A DNA stretch of 20,302 nucleotides from JAHFUI01 sp041485905 (GCA_041485905.1 JBGPKK010000083.1:1-20302); one strand, 5' to 3'; shown: positions 1 through 8,292, numbered from the stretch's first letter. Notes: generated by a model from the sequence alone, not told the origin. A program made the numbers and translations.

Positions 1-241
1 AGAAATCCTCGTAGTCGTTGGCGCCGCCGACGAGCTCGGCCCGCAGCGTGACCTTCGACGGCGCGATGCTGACGAGCGGCTGTGCCTTCAGCGTCAGCTT
101 GGGCTTCTTGTCTGACTCTTTGTCCTTGCTGTCTTTATTGCCAGGGTCGTCTTTCTGTTGCGCTGGAACAGCCACCGAGACCGAGGCCGCGAGGGCAAGA
201 GTGAGCGCGCCGATGCGAATGGGGCGTCGCCACGATTTCAT
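1..241 (-). CDS. Secreted protein of unknown function, N-terminal fragment (3' end outside window)
   Basis: Reading the minus strand from the ATG at 241 gives 80 codons that stay open to the window edge. The N-terminus MKSWRRPIRIGALTLALAAS is a clear signal peptide (basic start, hydrophobic core, then an Ala/Val-rich stretch ending near VPAQQ). A very polar linker rich in Lys, Asp and Ser follows (about residues 29-47). The fragment ends in LTLKAQPLVSIAPSKVTLRAELVGG, which resembles the first strands of a PKD/Ig-like beta-sandwich domain. That domain reading is inference, because only the first strands are visible. A purine-rich GAGAGGA ribosome binding site sits about 8 bases before the ATG, and a well-formed promoter lies further upstream. 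The gene is divergent from pepA. The product is probably exported; its function cannot be named from this fragment. Confidence 0.75.
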   Translation of the reverse strand, partial: MKSWRRPIRIGALTLALAASVSVAVPAQQKDDPGNKDSKDKESDKKPKLTLKAQPLVSIAPSKVTLRAELVGGANDYEDF

Positions 242-272
242 TGCGGTCGTCCTCTCTGACTTTCTCGCGTGG

Positions 273-301
273 ATTGTACGCGCCGTGTTGGGCGGTGACA
301 A
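273..301 (-). promoter_or_regulatory. Sigma-70-type promoter for the left-edge secreted protein
   Basis: On the minus strand TTGTCA (296-301) and TACAAT (273-278) are separated by exactly 17 bases, close to the sigma-70 consensus. Transcription would start near 266, leaving a leader of about 25 bases that contains the GAGAGGA site before the ATG at 241. It overlaps the pepA promoter on the other strand, so the two divergent genes may compete for polymerase. Confidence 0.6.
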
Positions 302-318
302 GCGGTATCAGCGATAAT
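288..318 (+). promoter_or_regulatory. Putative pepA promoter, probably leaderless
   Basis: GATAAT at 313-318 matches a -10 element and stands 7 bases before the pepA ATG at 326, with no Shine-Dalgarno sequence between them. A weak -35 (TTGGGC, 288-293) is 19 bases upstream. Transcription would start at or next to the ATG, giving a leaderless mRNA. Inferred from sequence only. Confidence 0.45.
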
Positions 319-325
319 ACGGCCG

Positions 326-1864
326 ATGGCGACACCGACGATTTTATCGGCGATGGGGTGCACCGGGGCGCCGCTCGGCGCAGTCGAGGCGGACCTGGTG
401 GTCGTGCCGTGGTTCGAGGACGAAGGGGCCGGGGCAGTGCGGGACATCGACCCAGCCTCTGGCGGCGAGGTGGCAAGAGCGCTCGCATCCAAAGAGTTCA
501 CGGGTCGCGAGTACGACATCTTCACGACGGGCGTCACCGGCTCGGGATGGCGCGCCCGGCGTGTGGCGCTGGCCGGCGCGGGGAAGCGGTCCTCGTTCAA
601 CAGCGCCCTCGCGCGGAAACTGGCCAGTGCGGCCGGTTTGTGGACGCGCCAGCGCCGCATCGGTCGCGTCGGTTTTGTGATGCGTGCGGACGTGGACGAT
701 GTCGCAGATTCTTCAGAGATGGCCCAGGCGATTGCCGAAGGTCTCACCCTTGCGGAGTTCGACCCAGGCCGCTACAAGACACGGGACCATGACGCATCCG
801 TCCCTCCGGCCTGGACGATCATCACCGCGGCTGGCGAGGAAGTGGCGTCGCGCGTTCGTGGTGCGGCGGCACGTGGCCGCCTGCTCGGGGAGTGCAGCAA
901 TCTCGCGCGCGACCTCGCCAACGAACCCGGCAACACGCTGACGCCACGTGAATTCGCGCGCCGGGCCACGGCGATCGCCAGCCAAGCCGGCGTCTCCGTC
1001 GAGGTGCTCGAGGAAGAGCAGATCGCGAAGCTCGGGATGGGCCTTCTGTTGGGGGTCGCTCGCGGCAGCCACGAGCCGCCGCGGCTCCTGGTGTTCCGAT
1101 ACGAGCCGGCAGGCGCGCCGGCGACGCCGGTACTGGGATTCGTCGGCAAGGGCATCACATTCGACAGCGGCGGGATCTCGATCAAGCCGGCCGACGGGAT
1201 GGAGCGGATGAAGGACGACATGGCCGGCGGCGCCGCCGTGGCCTGTGCGATGCGCGCCATCGCGATGCTGCACGCACCGATCCGCGTCATCGGCGTGGTG
1301 CCGACGACGGAGAACATGCCGGGCGGGCGGGCGATCAAACCCGGCGATGTCCTGACGAGCGCGAGCGGGAAGACGGTGGAGGTCATCAATACCGATGCCG
1401 AGGGCCGCCTCATTCTCGCCGACGGCCTCTGGTACGCGCGGCAGCTCGGGGCGACACATCTGGTCGACGTGGCGACGCTCACCGGAGCGGTCGTCGTCGC
1501 ATTGGGGAAGCTGACGAGCGGTCTGTTCGGCACACCGCCCGACTTCGTCGAGCAGGTGCGCCGCGTGGCCGAGCGCGCCGGTGACCGCGTCTGGCCGATG
1601 CCGCTGTTCGAGGAATACTTCGATCAGTTGAAGAGCGACATCGCGGACTTCACCAATACCGGCGGCCGACCGGGAGGATCGATCACCGCGGCGCTCTTCC
1701 TGAAGGAATTCACGGATGGCTTGCCGTGGGTGCACATGGACATCGCGGGAACGGCGTGGGCGGAAGAGGCCAAGCCCTATCTGCCGAAAGGTCCGAGTGG
1801 CGTCGCTGTCCGGACGCTCGCGGAGCTCGCGTTCACGAACTTAGAACTGAGAACTGAGAACTAA
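326..1864 (+). CDS. pepA: Leucyl aminopeptidase (M17 family)
   Basis: A 512-residue protein, the usual length for cytosolic M17 leucine aminopeptidases, which remove N-terminal residues from peptides using two metal ions in a hexamer. The catalytic C-terminal domain is intact. VGKGITFDSGGISIKP (about 273-288) carries the metal and catalytic residues K275, D280 and K287. D298 follows in MKDDMAGG, and the family signature NTDAEGRL lies at 355-362 with D357, E359 and R361. These equal the E. coli PepA residues with an offset of five. The N-terminal domain (1-170) is more divergent, as is normal. The ATG at 326 is chosen because a -10 element lies 7 bases before it; an in-frame ATG at 353 is the alternative. 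The last codons (LELRTEN) and the TAA stop fall inside a heptanucleotide repeat, so the C-terminal tail seems to be repeat-derived. Confidence 0.95.
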   Translation: MATPTILSAMGCTGAPLGAVEADLVVVPWFEDEGAGAVRDIDPASGGEVARALASKEFTGREYDIFTTGVTGSGWRARRVALAGAGKRSSFNSALARKLASAAGLWTRQRRIGRVGFVMRADVDDVADSSEMAQAIAEGLTLAEFDPGRYKTRDHDASVPPAWTIITAAGEEVASRVRGAAARGRLLGECSNLARDLANEPGNTLTPREFARRATAIASQAGVSVEVLEEEQIAKLGMGLLLGVARGSHEPPRLLVFRYEPAGAPATPVLGFVGKGITFDSGGISIKPADGMERMKDDMAGGAAVACAMRAIAMLHAPIRVIGVVPTTENMPGGRAIKPGDVLTSASGKTVEVINTDAEGRLILADGLWYARQLGATHLVDVATLTGAVVVALGKLTSGLFGTPPDFVEQVRRVAERAGDRVWPMPLFEEYFDQLKSDIADFTNTGGRPGGSITAALFLKEFTDGLPWVHMDIAGTAWAEEAKPYLPKGPSGVAVRTLAELAFTNLELRTEN

Positions 1865-1877
1865 GAACTAAGAAGGA
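1843..1877 (+). repeat. Heptanucleotide tandem repeat (AGAACTR) across the pepA stop codon
   Basis: Four 7-base units, AGAACTG, AGAACTG, AGAACTA and AGAACTA, occupy 1843-1870, followed by a degenerate unit AGAAGGA (1871-1877). A degenerate CGAACTT precedes them (1836-1842). The tract encodes the last pepA residues, supplies its TAA stop (1862-1864) and provides the purine-rich AAGGA before the GTG of the next gene. It is AT-rich compared with its neighbours. Confidence 0.85.
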
Positions 1878-1879
1878 CA

Positions 1880-2104
1880 GTGAGTACTTCACTCTTGCCT
1901 CTTGCCTTTTTCCTTCTGACTTCCGCCCAGTCGCAGCCGATCATCGTCAAGCTCGTCGAACCGAAGACGCCTGGGACGGGCGTGGCCGACATCCTCATCG
2001 GTGCGCTCGGGTTGAGCGGCGTCTTGTTTTTGATCGCGATCACCTTCGGCGTTCTGGTGGCTGGCGTGCTGTTCTTGATCCGCTCACGCCACCCGCTCAA
2101 GTAA
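1880..2104 (+). CDS. Small single-span or two-span membrane protein, unknown function
   Basis: A 74-residue ORF with a GTG start 15 bases after the pepA stop, so probably co-transcribed with it. The AAGGA at 1873-1877 is very close to the GTG. The N-terminus MSTSLLPLAFFLLTSAQSQP looks like a short signal peptide or first membrane helix. It is followed by a short polar stretch (IIVKLVEPKTPGTG) and a long hydrophobic helix with many Gly and Val (about residues 36-67), ending in a positive tail RSRHPLK. The likely topology has the C-terminus in the cytoplasm by the positive-inside rule. No enzymatic motif is visible. Its composition and reading frame look genuine, but no family is recognised. 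Confidence 0.7.
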   Translation: MSTSLLPLAFFLLTSAQSQPIIVKLVEPKTPGTGVADILIGALGLSGVLFLIAITFGVLVAGVLFLIRSRHPLK

Positions 2105-2187
2105 GGCGGCGGTGAGAATTTCCTACGGTCCGAGACGAGTTCCGTTGGTAAGTGCCATCGGTGGGCCGATTGACAGACGCGCGAAAA

Positions 2188-4119
2188 TTATTGTTCGGCG
2201 ACGGTGTGCACCGGCGTAAGGGCCGTCTGATACTTGCGGATGGCGCCGAAGAGCGCTTCGGCAATGTGTTGCCGGTACGCGCCGCTCTTCAGGAGCTTCG
2301 CCTCCTGTGCGTTGGAGAGAAACGAGATTTCGGCCAGGACGCTCGGCATCGACGCGCCGATGAGCACCACGAACGGCGCCTGCTTGACGCCGAGGTTCTT
2401 GACGGCCTTGTTGCTGCCGCGCAGCCGCTCGACCATTGCGTTCTGCACGAGGGCGGCGAAGTCGCGCGACTCGACGAGCTTGTTGCTGAGCGCGATGGCC
2501 TTGACGAAGTCGGGCAGCGCGCCCATCGCCTGCCCGGAGGCGGCATTCTCGCGGGCGGCCACCGCGGCTGCGCTCAGGTTATTCGCGAAATTCAGGAAGT
2601 ACGTTTCGATGCCGCGCGCCTGATTGTTGGCGCTCGCGTTGGCGTGAATCGAGAGAAACAGGTCGGCGCCCTCCCGGTTCGCGATCGCCGTCCGTTCCTG
2701 AAGCGGCACGAACTCGTCCGTGGTGCGGGTGAGGATGACCTCGACCCCGTGCACCCGTTCGAGCAGCTTCTGCAGGCGGAGCGAGATGTCGAGGACGAGC
2801 TCCGCCTCGGTCACGCCCTTGCCCTTCGCACCGGGATCGTGGCCGCCGTGTCCAGGATCGATCACGATGCGAGATACACCGAGCCCGAGCTGTCGCGCTA
2901 TTGAGACGCCCCCGCCGACCCTGGGTGGCGCGATAAGCGCTGGCGAAGCCGTACTGGCGAGTGGCGGGGGAGCGGCGGTGACATCGGCCGCGGGGATCGC
3001 GGGCGCGAACGCGTCGGCAATCGCAGCCGCGGACCAGGGGCCGGCTGGCGGCACGTGTTGGCTCCAGTCAGCGGCAAGTTCCCGGCTCGCCAGCGGGGCC
3101 TCGTACGCGCTGGCGAGCGCCGCCGAGCTCGCGGGGACCGCCGCGGGTAAGGTGCGACCCCACTCGGAGCGGAGGCGGCGGCCGGCGAGGATCGGCTTGG
3201 CCGACTCCGGCGCGAGGTGCGACGCCGGTACCTCGACCGCTGCGACGACGCGGGGGACCGCCCGCAGAATGGGCGGTGCGGCGGTGACGGCCAATGGGAC
3301 AGCTTCGCGCACGCAGTCGATGACGAGGCGGTACGGGTTGTACAGCGGGTAGACGCTGTAGCCCGACACACCCGTCGCGTCGAGCACGACACGTGTCGTG
3401 GTGTTCGGATGCCGCCCGATGCGCACCTGACGAACGACGTCGGCGTCGCCCTCGAATCGGATCGTCTGCTCCACGAGCGCGGCGGCCGGGCGCGTCGAGG
3501 AAAAGTCGACGAAGATTCGAGCGGGTCCTGCAATGCGCTCCTCATGAAACGACGGCACCTCGGCGTCGAGCTCGATCGTGACGCGCACGGCGTCGGGGAG
3601 CACCGCACGACGGATGCTGGTGATGGTCGCGATGCGGGCGGCTGAAGGTAGTCCGGCTCTTTTTACTGGCGCGCGGGGCTCCACCCCCGCGCGCTCCTGC
3701 ACCTCGCGCTCGAGCGTAGACTCTCGCGCTCGGGTGATAAGTTGTGTGGGAACCTGCCGTGCCAACTTGCTCGTGGGGTACTCCGTCGCCAACAGGCGCA
3801 GGAGCCGGATGCCGGCGTCCTTGTCCCTCGGCTGACCAAATCGCTCGAACGCATCGAGTGACAAACGGCCGGCCTGCCACAGGGCGTTGTCGCTGTAGCT
3901 GCTGGTCGGGTAATGACGCACGACCGATTCGTACGACCCGACGGCGTCGCGAACAGCCTTCAGCACGGACTCCGACGCGGATGGAGCGGCCAGCGCCGCG
4001 CGGACCGCTTCTTCCCTGGCCATCGCATCGGCGTACATCGCCCGCGCCGGCAGGGCGGCTCGGGCCGGCAGCGCGACGAGCGCCGCACACGCGATCGCGA
4101 GGAGGTATCTCATCTTCAT
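2188..4119 (-). CDS. N-acetylmuramoyl-L-alanine amidase, AmiC-like, with TPR-like and AMIN domains
   Basis: A 643-residue exported cell-wall hydrolase that cuts the amide bond between MurNAc and L-Ala in peptidoglycan. A signal peptide (1-21) is followed by a helical TPR-like segment (about 28-135, with SYESVVRHYPTSSYSDNALW and LLATEYPTSKLA). An AMIN domain (about 164-270) follows; in known amidases AMIN targets the enzyme to the septum. An Ala/Pro-rich linker (275-405) leads to the Amidase_3 catalytic domain (415-630). Zinc ligands are visible: H424 in DPGHGG, E438 in TEAELVL and H492 in SIHANA; the catalytic E597 lies in LAEISFLSN. The start overlaps the ftsK stop by four bases (ATGA), tying it to a division and segregation operon. 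The TPR addition ahead of AMIN makes it longer than E. coli AmiC (417 residues). Confidence 0.93.
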   Translation of the reverse strand: MKMRYLLAIACAALVALPARAALPARAMYADAMAREEAVRAALAAPSASESVLKAVRDAVGSYESVVRHYPTSSYSDNALWQAGRLSLDAFERFGQPRDKDAGIRLLRLLATEYPTSKLARQVPTQLITRARESTLEREVQERAGVEPRAPVKRAGLPSAARIATITSIRRAVLPDAVRVTIELDAEVPSFHEERIAGPARIFVDFSSTRPAAALVEQTIRFEGDADVVRQVRIGRHPNTTTRVVLDATGVSGYSVYPLYNPYRLVIDCVREAVPLAVTAAPPILRAVPRVVAAVEVPASHLAPESAKPILAGRRLRSEWGRTLPAAVPASSAALASAYEAPLASRELAADWSQHVPPAGPWSAAAIADAFAPAIPAADVTAAPPPLASTASPALIAPPRVGGGVSIARQLGLGVSRIVIDPGHGGHDPGAKGKGVTEAELVLDISLRLQKLLERVHGVEVILTRTTDEFVPLQERTAIANREGADLFLSIHANASANNQARGIETYFLNFANNLSAAAVAARENAASGQAMGALPDFVKAIALSNKLVESRDFAALVQNAMVERLRGSNKAVKNLGVKQAPFVVLIGASMPSVLAEISFLSNAQEAKLLKSGAYRQHIAEALFGAIRKYQTALTPVHTVAEQ

Positions 4120-6452
4120 CGAAGCTGCGCGTCGACCTCGTCGAAGTACTGCTTATTGACGAGCACCTCGCGGGCCTTGGCGCCGTCAGCAGGGGAAACC
4201 AGACCTTCCATCTCCATCATGTCGACCAGGCGCGCCGCGCGGCTGAACCCGACGCGCAGCCGCCGCTGGAGGTACGAAATCGACGCCTGCCCGCTCTGCA
4301 CGACAATGCGAGCGGCCTCGTCGTAGAGATCGTCCTTGTCCATCTCGATGCCTTCCGGCCCGCTCTTCTCTTCGGCGGTGATCGTCTCGTCGTAGGCCGG
4401 CTTGCCCTGCTTGCGGAGGTAGCTCGCCAGCCGCGCGCTCTCCTGCTCGGAGATGTAGGGTCCGTGCAGCCGGATGAACCTGGAGGACGCGGGGGGCAGG
4501 ATGAGCATGTCGCCCTTGCCGAGCAGCTGCTCGGCGCCGTTGCCGTCGAGGATGGTGCGCGAGTCGACCTTCGACGACACGCGAAACGAAATGCGCGTCG
4601 GCATGTTGGCTTTGATCAACCCGGTGATCACGTCGACCGACGGCCGCTGCGTTGCGAGGATCAGGTGAATGCCGACCGCGCGCGCCATCTGCGCCAGCCG
4701 CGCGATCGACTCCTCGACCTCACTGCTCGCCACCATCATGAGGTCTGCCAGCTCGTCAATGACGACGACGATGAACGGCAGCGGCTTGGGCTGTTCGCCG
4801 TCGGCGGGCGTGTGCTTCTCGCTCAGCATCTGATGGACGTTGCGATTGAACTGCTCGATGTTCCGCACGCCCTCGGCGGCAAGGATTTTGTACCGCTCTT
4901 CCATCTCCCGCACGGCCCACCGCAGCGCATTGGCCGCCTGCTTGGGATCGACGACGACCGGCGTCAGCAGGTGAGGAATGTCCTCGTACATCCCCAGCTC
5001 GAGACGCTTGGGGTCGATCATGATCAAGCGGACCTCGTCGGGTGTGGCCCGGTACAGGATGCTCGTCAGCATGGCGTTGATGCCGACCGACTTGCCTGTA
5101 CCGGTCGAACCGGCGATCAGCAGATGGGGCATGGTGGCGAGATCGGCGACGTACGGCTCGCCGTGAATCGTTTTGCCGAGCGCAAGCGTCAGCTTCGATT
5201 GCGAACGGCGGTAGACATCGGATTCGAGGAGCTCGCGCAGCGAGATCTGCTCGCGGGTCTGGTTCGGAATCTGAATGCCGACGGTCGACTTGCCGGGGAT
5301 GCGATCGATCAGGACCGACTCGGCCTGCATCGCAAGGCACAGATCCTCAGCCAGGCTGGTGATCTTGGCGTACTTCACCCCGGCGTCCGGCTTGAACTCG
5401 AACGTCGTCACGATCGGACCGGGATGAATCTGCGTGACGGTGCCTTCCACCGCGAACTCCCGGCACTTCTCTTCGAGCAGCCGCGCGCCGTCCATCAGCT
5501 CGCGCTCGTCGATCTTCCCCACGGTCTTGGGCGCGTCGAGCAGCGCGACCGGCGGAAGGACGTACTCGCCCTTACGCCGCTCGGCCGGCGCCTTGGCCGT
5601 CGACTCGGGATCGGAGAGCGGCAGCGGGGGAGCCGGCATGCTGACCCTGGGCGGCCTGGGCGGCGCGAACGATCGCGGACCCGCGGATCTGAGCGCGACT
5701 CTGTCGTCCTCTTCGCGGTCCGATGACGGCGGCTTCGCGCGTTTGAATGGCGCGTCCGCCACGGCTGCGGACACCGCGGCGTTGACGTCCCCGGGAGGCG
5801 CGCCCTTCTTCGTGTGCTTCGCGATCACATCGCGACGCTGCTTCTCGCGGCGGCGCTCCTCCCGCCATTCACGGAACCCATCGAGCCAACGCGCCGCGCG
5901 GGCGGCGGTCGCGTGGCTCATCGCCTCGAAGAGTCTGCCGAGCGACAGCTGCGTCGAGACGATGATCGCCAGCACGATGCACGTCAGGATAACGATCACC
6001 GATCCTGTCCGATTGAGATATGCGGACAGGATGTGCGAGAGCCAGTCGCCCGTGTATCCGCCGGCGCGAAACGGCTGTCCCGAGATCTCGATCGTGCCGA
6101 ACACCAGGCTGAGAAAGGCGCTGAGACAGGTCACGAGCAGTGAGGCGCCGACGGCTTTCGTCCCCGTCGCTTCGAGGGCGCGGCACCAGAAGTAGTTCCA
6201 GCCGGTAATGACGAGCACCGCCGGGATGAAGTACGACCCGTAGCCGAAGAGCTGGAACGAGAGCTCGGCGAGAAATGCGCCGACCCGTCCGACGAAGTTG
6301 TTGACCGGCGCTCCGCTGGCCGCGGTGCTGAAGAACCAGACCGGGTCATTCGGGTCGTAGCTGGCCAGCGCAATGATCCAGATGAGCGCCGCGGCGAACA
6401 GCGCGACCCCAACGAGCTCGCTCACGCGACGCGATGCAGTCGATCGACCCAC
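4116..6452 (-). CDS. ftsK: DNA translocase FtsK/SpoIIIE
   Basis: A 778-residue septal DNA pump that moves chromosome termini apart during division. The N-terminal part has four predicted membrane helices (about 12-31, 58-85, 99-121 and 150-170). A charged, Pro-rich linker (190-300) follows, much shorter than the one in E. coli FtsK. The motor region has the alpha/beta domains from about 305, Walker A GSTGTGKS at 448-455 (K454), Walker B IVVVIDELAD at 561-570 (D566, E567) and the ATQRPSVDVITGLIKANMPTR block. The C-terminal gamma winged-helix domain (about 710-765, SISYLQRRLRVGFSRAARLVDMME) is present; in the family it reads polar KOPS DNA sites. The gene starts 2 bases after the RNase J stop and overlaps the amidase start, so the three are almost surely one operon. 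Confidence 0.97.
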   Translation of the reverse strand: MGRSTASRRVSELVGVALFAAALIWIIALASYDPNDPVWFFSTAASGAPVNNFVGRVGAFLAELSFQLFGYGSYFIPAVLVITGWNYFWCRALEATGTKAVGASLLVTCLSAFLSLVFGTIEISGQPFRAGGYTGDWLSHILSAYLNRTGSVIVILTCIVLAIIVSTQLSLGRLFEAMSHATAARAARWLDGFREWREERRREKQRRDVIAKHTKKGAPPGDVNAAVSAAVADAPFKRAKPPSSDREEDDRVALRSAGPRSFAPPRPPRVSMPAPPLPLSDPESTAKAPAERRKGEYVLPPVALLDAPKTVGKIDERELMDGARLLEEKCREFAVEGTVTQIHPGPIVTTFEFKPDAGVKYAKITSLAEDLCLAMQAESVLIDRIPGKSTVGIQIPNQTREQISLRELLESDVYRRSQSKLTLALGKTIHGEPYVADLATMPHLLIAGSTGTGKSVGINAMLTSILYRATPDEVRLIMIDPKRLELGMYEDIPHLLTPVVVDPKQAANALRWAVREMEERYKILAAEGVRNIEQFNRNVHQMLSEKHTPADGEQPKPLPFIVVVIDELADLMMVASSEVEESIARLAQMARAVGIHLILATQRPSVDVITGLIKANMPTRISFRVSSKVDSRTILDGNGAEQLLGKGDMLILPPASSRFIRLHGPYISEQESARLASYLRKQGKPAYDETITAEEKSGPEGIEMDKDDLYDEAARIVVQSGQASISYLQRRLRVGFSRAARLVDMMEMEGLVSPADGAKAREVLVNKQYFDEVDAQLR

Positions 6453-6454
6453 GG

Positions 6455-8110
6455 TCAGATCTCCATGATGATGGGCAGCACGAACGGCCGGCGGCCCGAA
6501 CGTTTGCGGATGAAGCGGCGAAGCTCGACCCGCAGCTTCTCTTTGATCAGTCCCTGATCGGTGCGCTCTTCCATGTTGCTTTGCTCGATGACCTCGGCCA
6601 GCAACCGCGCGGCGTCGGCGAGCATCGTCTGGCTGTCTTCCATGACGAATCCACGCGTGACCATCTCGGGGACGCCCTCGAGCTCGCCCGTCTGCTTGTT
6701 GATGGCCACCACCGGCACGACGAGGCCGTCCTCCGACAGATGACGCCGATCGCGAAGCACCTCATCGCCGACTTCGCCGGTCCGCGTGCCGTCGATCAGC
6801 ACACGGCCCACCGGCGCCTTGCCCGCGATGCGCGCGTGTCCGGCATCGAACTGCACGATGTCGCCGTCTTCGGTCAGGATGATGTGAGGCCTCGGCTCGC
6901 GGCCGGCGAACACGCGCTCGGCGATTCGCGCGTGCTGCGACAGTTGCCGGAACTCTCCGTGGACCGGCACAAAATAGCGAGGCTTGACGAGTGACAGCAT
7001 CAGCTTCAGTTCCTCTTCGCTGCCATGGCCCGACACGTGGACGTGCTTGATGCCTTCGTAAATGACGTCGGCTCCCCGCCGCGCGATGTGATTGATGACG
7101 CGGCCGATCGCTTTCTCGTTGCCGGGAATCGCACGCGCCGACAGGACGACGGTGTCCTGCGGGCCGATCTTCACGTAGCGGTGATCGTCGATCGCGATCC
7201 GCGACAGCGCGGACATCGGCTCGCCCTGCGAGCCGGTCGCGAGGCACAGCACGTCCTGAGCGGGATACGTGCCGACCTCCGAATCGCGGATCTGGACGCC
7301 CGCGGGGATGCGGAGATAGCCGAGCCGCTGCGCGATCTCGGAGTTCTGATTCATCCCGCGGCCGACGAACGCCACCTTGCGATCGAACTGCGCCGCCAGG
7401 TCGACGAGAATCTGCATGCGATAGATGCTCGACGAAAAGGCGGCCACGATCAGCCGGCCGGTCGCGCTGGTGAAAATCTCTTCGAAGGCCTCCACGACCT
7501 CGCGCTCGGAGCCGGTAAAGCCTCGTCTATCGATGTTCGTGCTGTCCGCGAAGAGCGCCAGCACGCCTGCCGCGCCGAGCTCGGCGAAGCGGTGGATGTC
7601 GAGGTGCTCGCCGTCAATCGGCGTCTGATCGATCTTGAAATCGCCCGTGTGAATCACGACGCCGGCCGGCGTGTGAATGGCGAGCGCCACGCAGTCCGGT
7701 ATGCTGTGCGTGACCCGGATGAATTCGATCTCGAAGGGCCCCACCCTGACGCGCCCTGGCGGGCGAAGCGGAGTCAGTCTCGCGCCAGCCACGTCGATGC
7801 CGTGTTCCACGAGCTTGGGCTCGACCAGCGCCAGCGTCAGCGGCGTGCCGTACACCGGGCCGTCGATATGGGGCAGGACGTACGGAACTCCGCCGATGTG
7901 GTCCTCGTGACCATGCGTCAGCACGAGCGCGGCGGCCGGGCCCTTCTGCTGCAGGTACGTCAGGTCTGGAATGATCAGATCGACGCCCAGCAGTTCCGGG
8001 TCCGGGAACATCACACCCGCATCGATGACGATCGTCGTGTCGTCCCAGGTGAGCGCGAGCATGTTCATGCCGAACTCGCCCAGGCCGCCGAGCGGTACCG
8101 CTTGAAGCAT
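6455..8110 (-). CDS. rnj: Ribonuclease J (metallo-beta-lactamase/beta-CASP)
   Basis: A 551-residue enzyme of the RNase J family, which combines 5'-3' exonuclease and endonuclease activity in mRNA decay and rRNA maturation. The start MLQAVPLGGLGEFGMNM matches the family N-terminus. The zinc-binding motif THGHEDHIGG gives H66, H68, D70 and H71, with H135 in RVTHSIPD and D157 in HTGDFKID. The beta-CASP domain is evident (FSSSIYRMQILVDLA; GRGMNQNSEIAQRLGYL; LATGSQGEPMSALSRIA). The late motif VHVSGHGSEEELK and VPVHGEFRQLSQHARIA are also present, then a C-terminal helical domain. It leads the operon rnj-ftsK-amidase. It has no obvious Shine-Dalgarno site and a leader of about 180 bases with several hairpins. 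Confidence 0.96.
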   Translation of the reverse strand: MLQAVPLGGLGEFGMNMLALTWDDTTIVIDAGVMFPDPELLGVDLIIPDLTYLQQKGPAAALVLTHGHEDHIGGVPYVLPHIDGPVYGTPLTLALVEPKLVEHGIDVAGARLTPLRPPGRVRVGPFEIEFIRVTHSIPDCVALAIHTPAGVVIHTGDFKIDQTPIDGEHLDIHRFAELGAAGVLALFADSTNIDRRGFTGSEREVVEAFEEIFTSATGRLIVAAFSSSIYRMQILVDLAAQFDRKVAFVGRGMNQNSEIAQRLGYLRIPAGVQIRDSEVGTYPAQDVLCLATGSQGEPMSALSRIAIDDHRYVKIGPQDTVVLSARAIPGNEKAIGRVINHIARRGADVIYEGIKHVHVSGHGSEEELKLMLSLVKPRYFVPVHGEFRQLSQHARIAERVFAGREPRPHIILTEDGDIVQFDAGHARIAGKAPVGRVLIDGTRTGEVGDEVLRDRRHLSEDGLVVPVVAINKQTGELEGVPEMVTRGFVMEDSQTMLADAARLLAEVIEQSNMEERTDQGLIKEKLRVELRRFIRKRSGRRPFVLPIIMEI

Positions 8111-8286
8111 CAGCGAACGGGAATACAGCCCTCGGCCGAGGCCGTTCCAGGCAGAACGTCCTCCGACGAAGGGAGCCGCGACGCGGCTCGGTCAGGCTGC
8201 TGGGCGCGCCTGAATCAACGGGCGGGATGGAGCGCTCGGCGGGTGCTTTCCGACCCGCCGTAAAACCGGACGTACGTACGAGTTAG
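8111..8286 (-). other. Hairpin-rich 5' leader of RNase J (candidate cis-regulatory RNA)
   Basis: The gene-free stretch before RNase J has three self-complementary elements. An 8-bp stem (8237-8244 with 8253-8260) has an 8-base loop. A 7-bp stem (8173-8179 with 8183-8189) has a 3-base GAC or GTC loop. A 12-base perfect palindrome, CCTCGGCCGAGG, lies at 8130-8141. None is followed by a U-tract in the direction of transcription, so none reads as an intrinsic terminator. Known riboswitch classes were not recognised. A structured leader would fit autoregulation of an RNase, as known for RNase E in proteobacteria, but that is analogy only. Confidence 0.4.
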
Positions 8287-8292
8287 CGCGAA

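Noticed and set aside
713..1735. 340-codon minus-strand reading frame
   Set aside because: Antisense to pepA, whose catalytic residues are all intact on the plus strand.
2105..2187. Bidirectional terminator between the convergent small membrane protein and amidase genes
   Set aside because: Only weak 4-5 base complementarity was found and no stem followed by a T-run on either strand; termination may be Rho-dependent.
3744..5726. 660-codon plus-strand reading frame
   Set aside because: It lies antisense to the clear ftsK gene, is rich in Arg/His/Asp of the kind made by reading GC-rich genes backwards, and has no recognisable domain.
7025..8263. 412-codon plus-strand reading frame
   Set aside because: Antisense to RNase J and its leader; no domain, and codon usage follows the real gene on the other strand.
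8237..8265. Intrinsic terminator from the 8-bp stem and following TAAAA
   Set aside because: The A/T tract follows the stem only on the plus strand, where no gene ends; on the transcribed minus strand the T-run precedes the stem.
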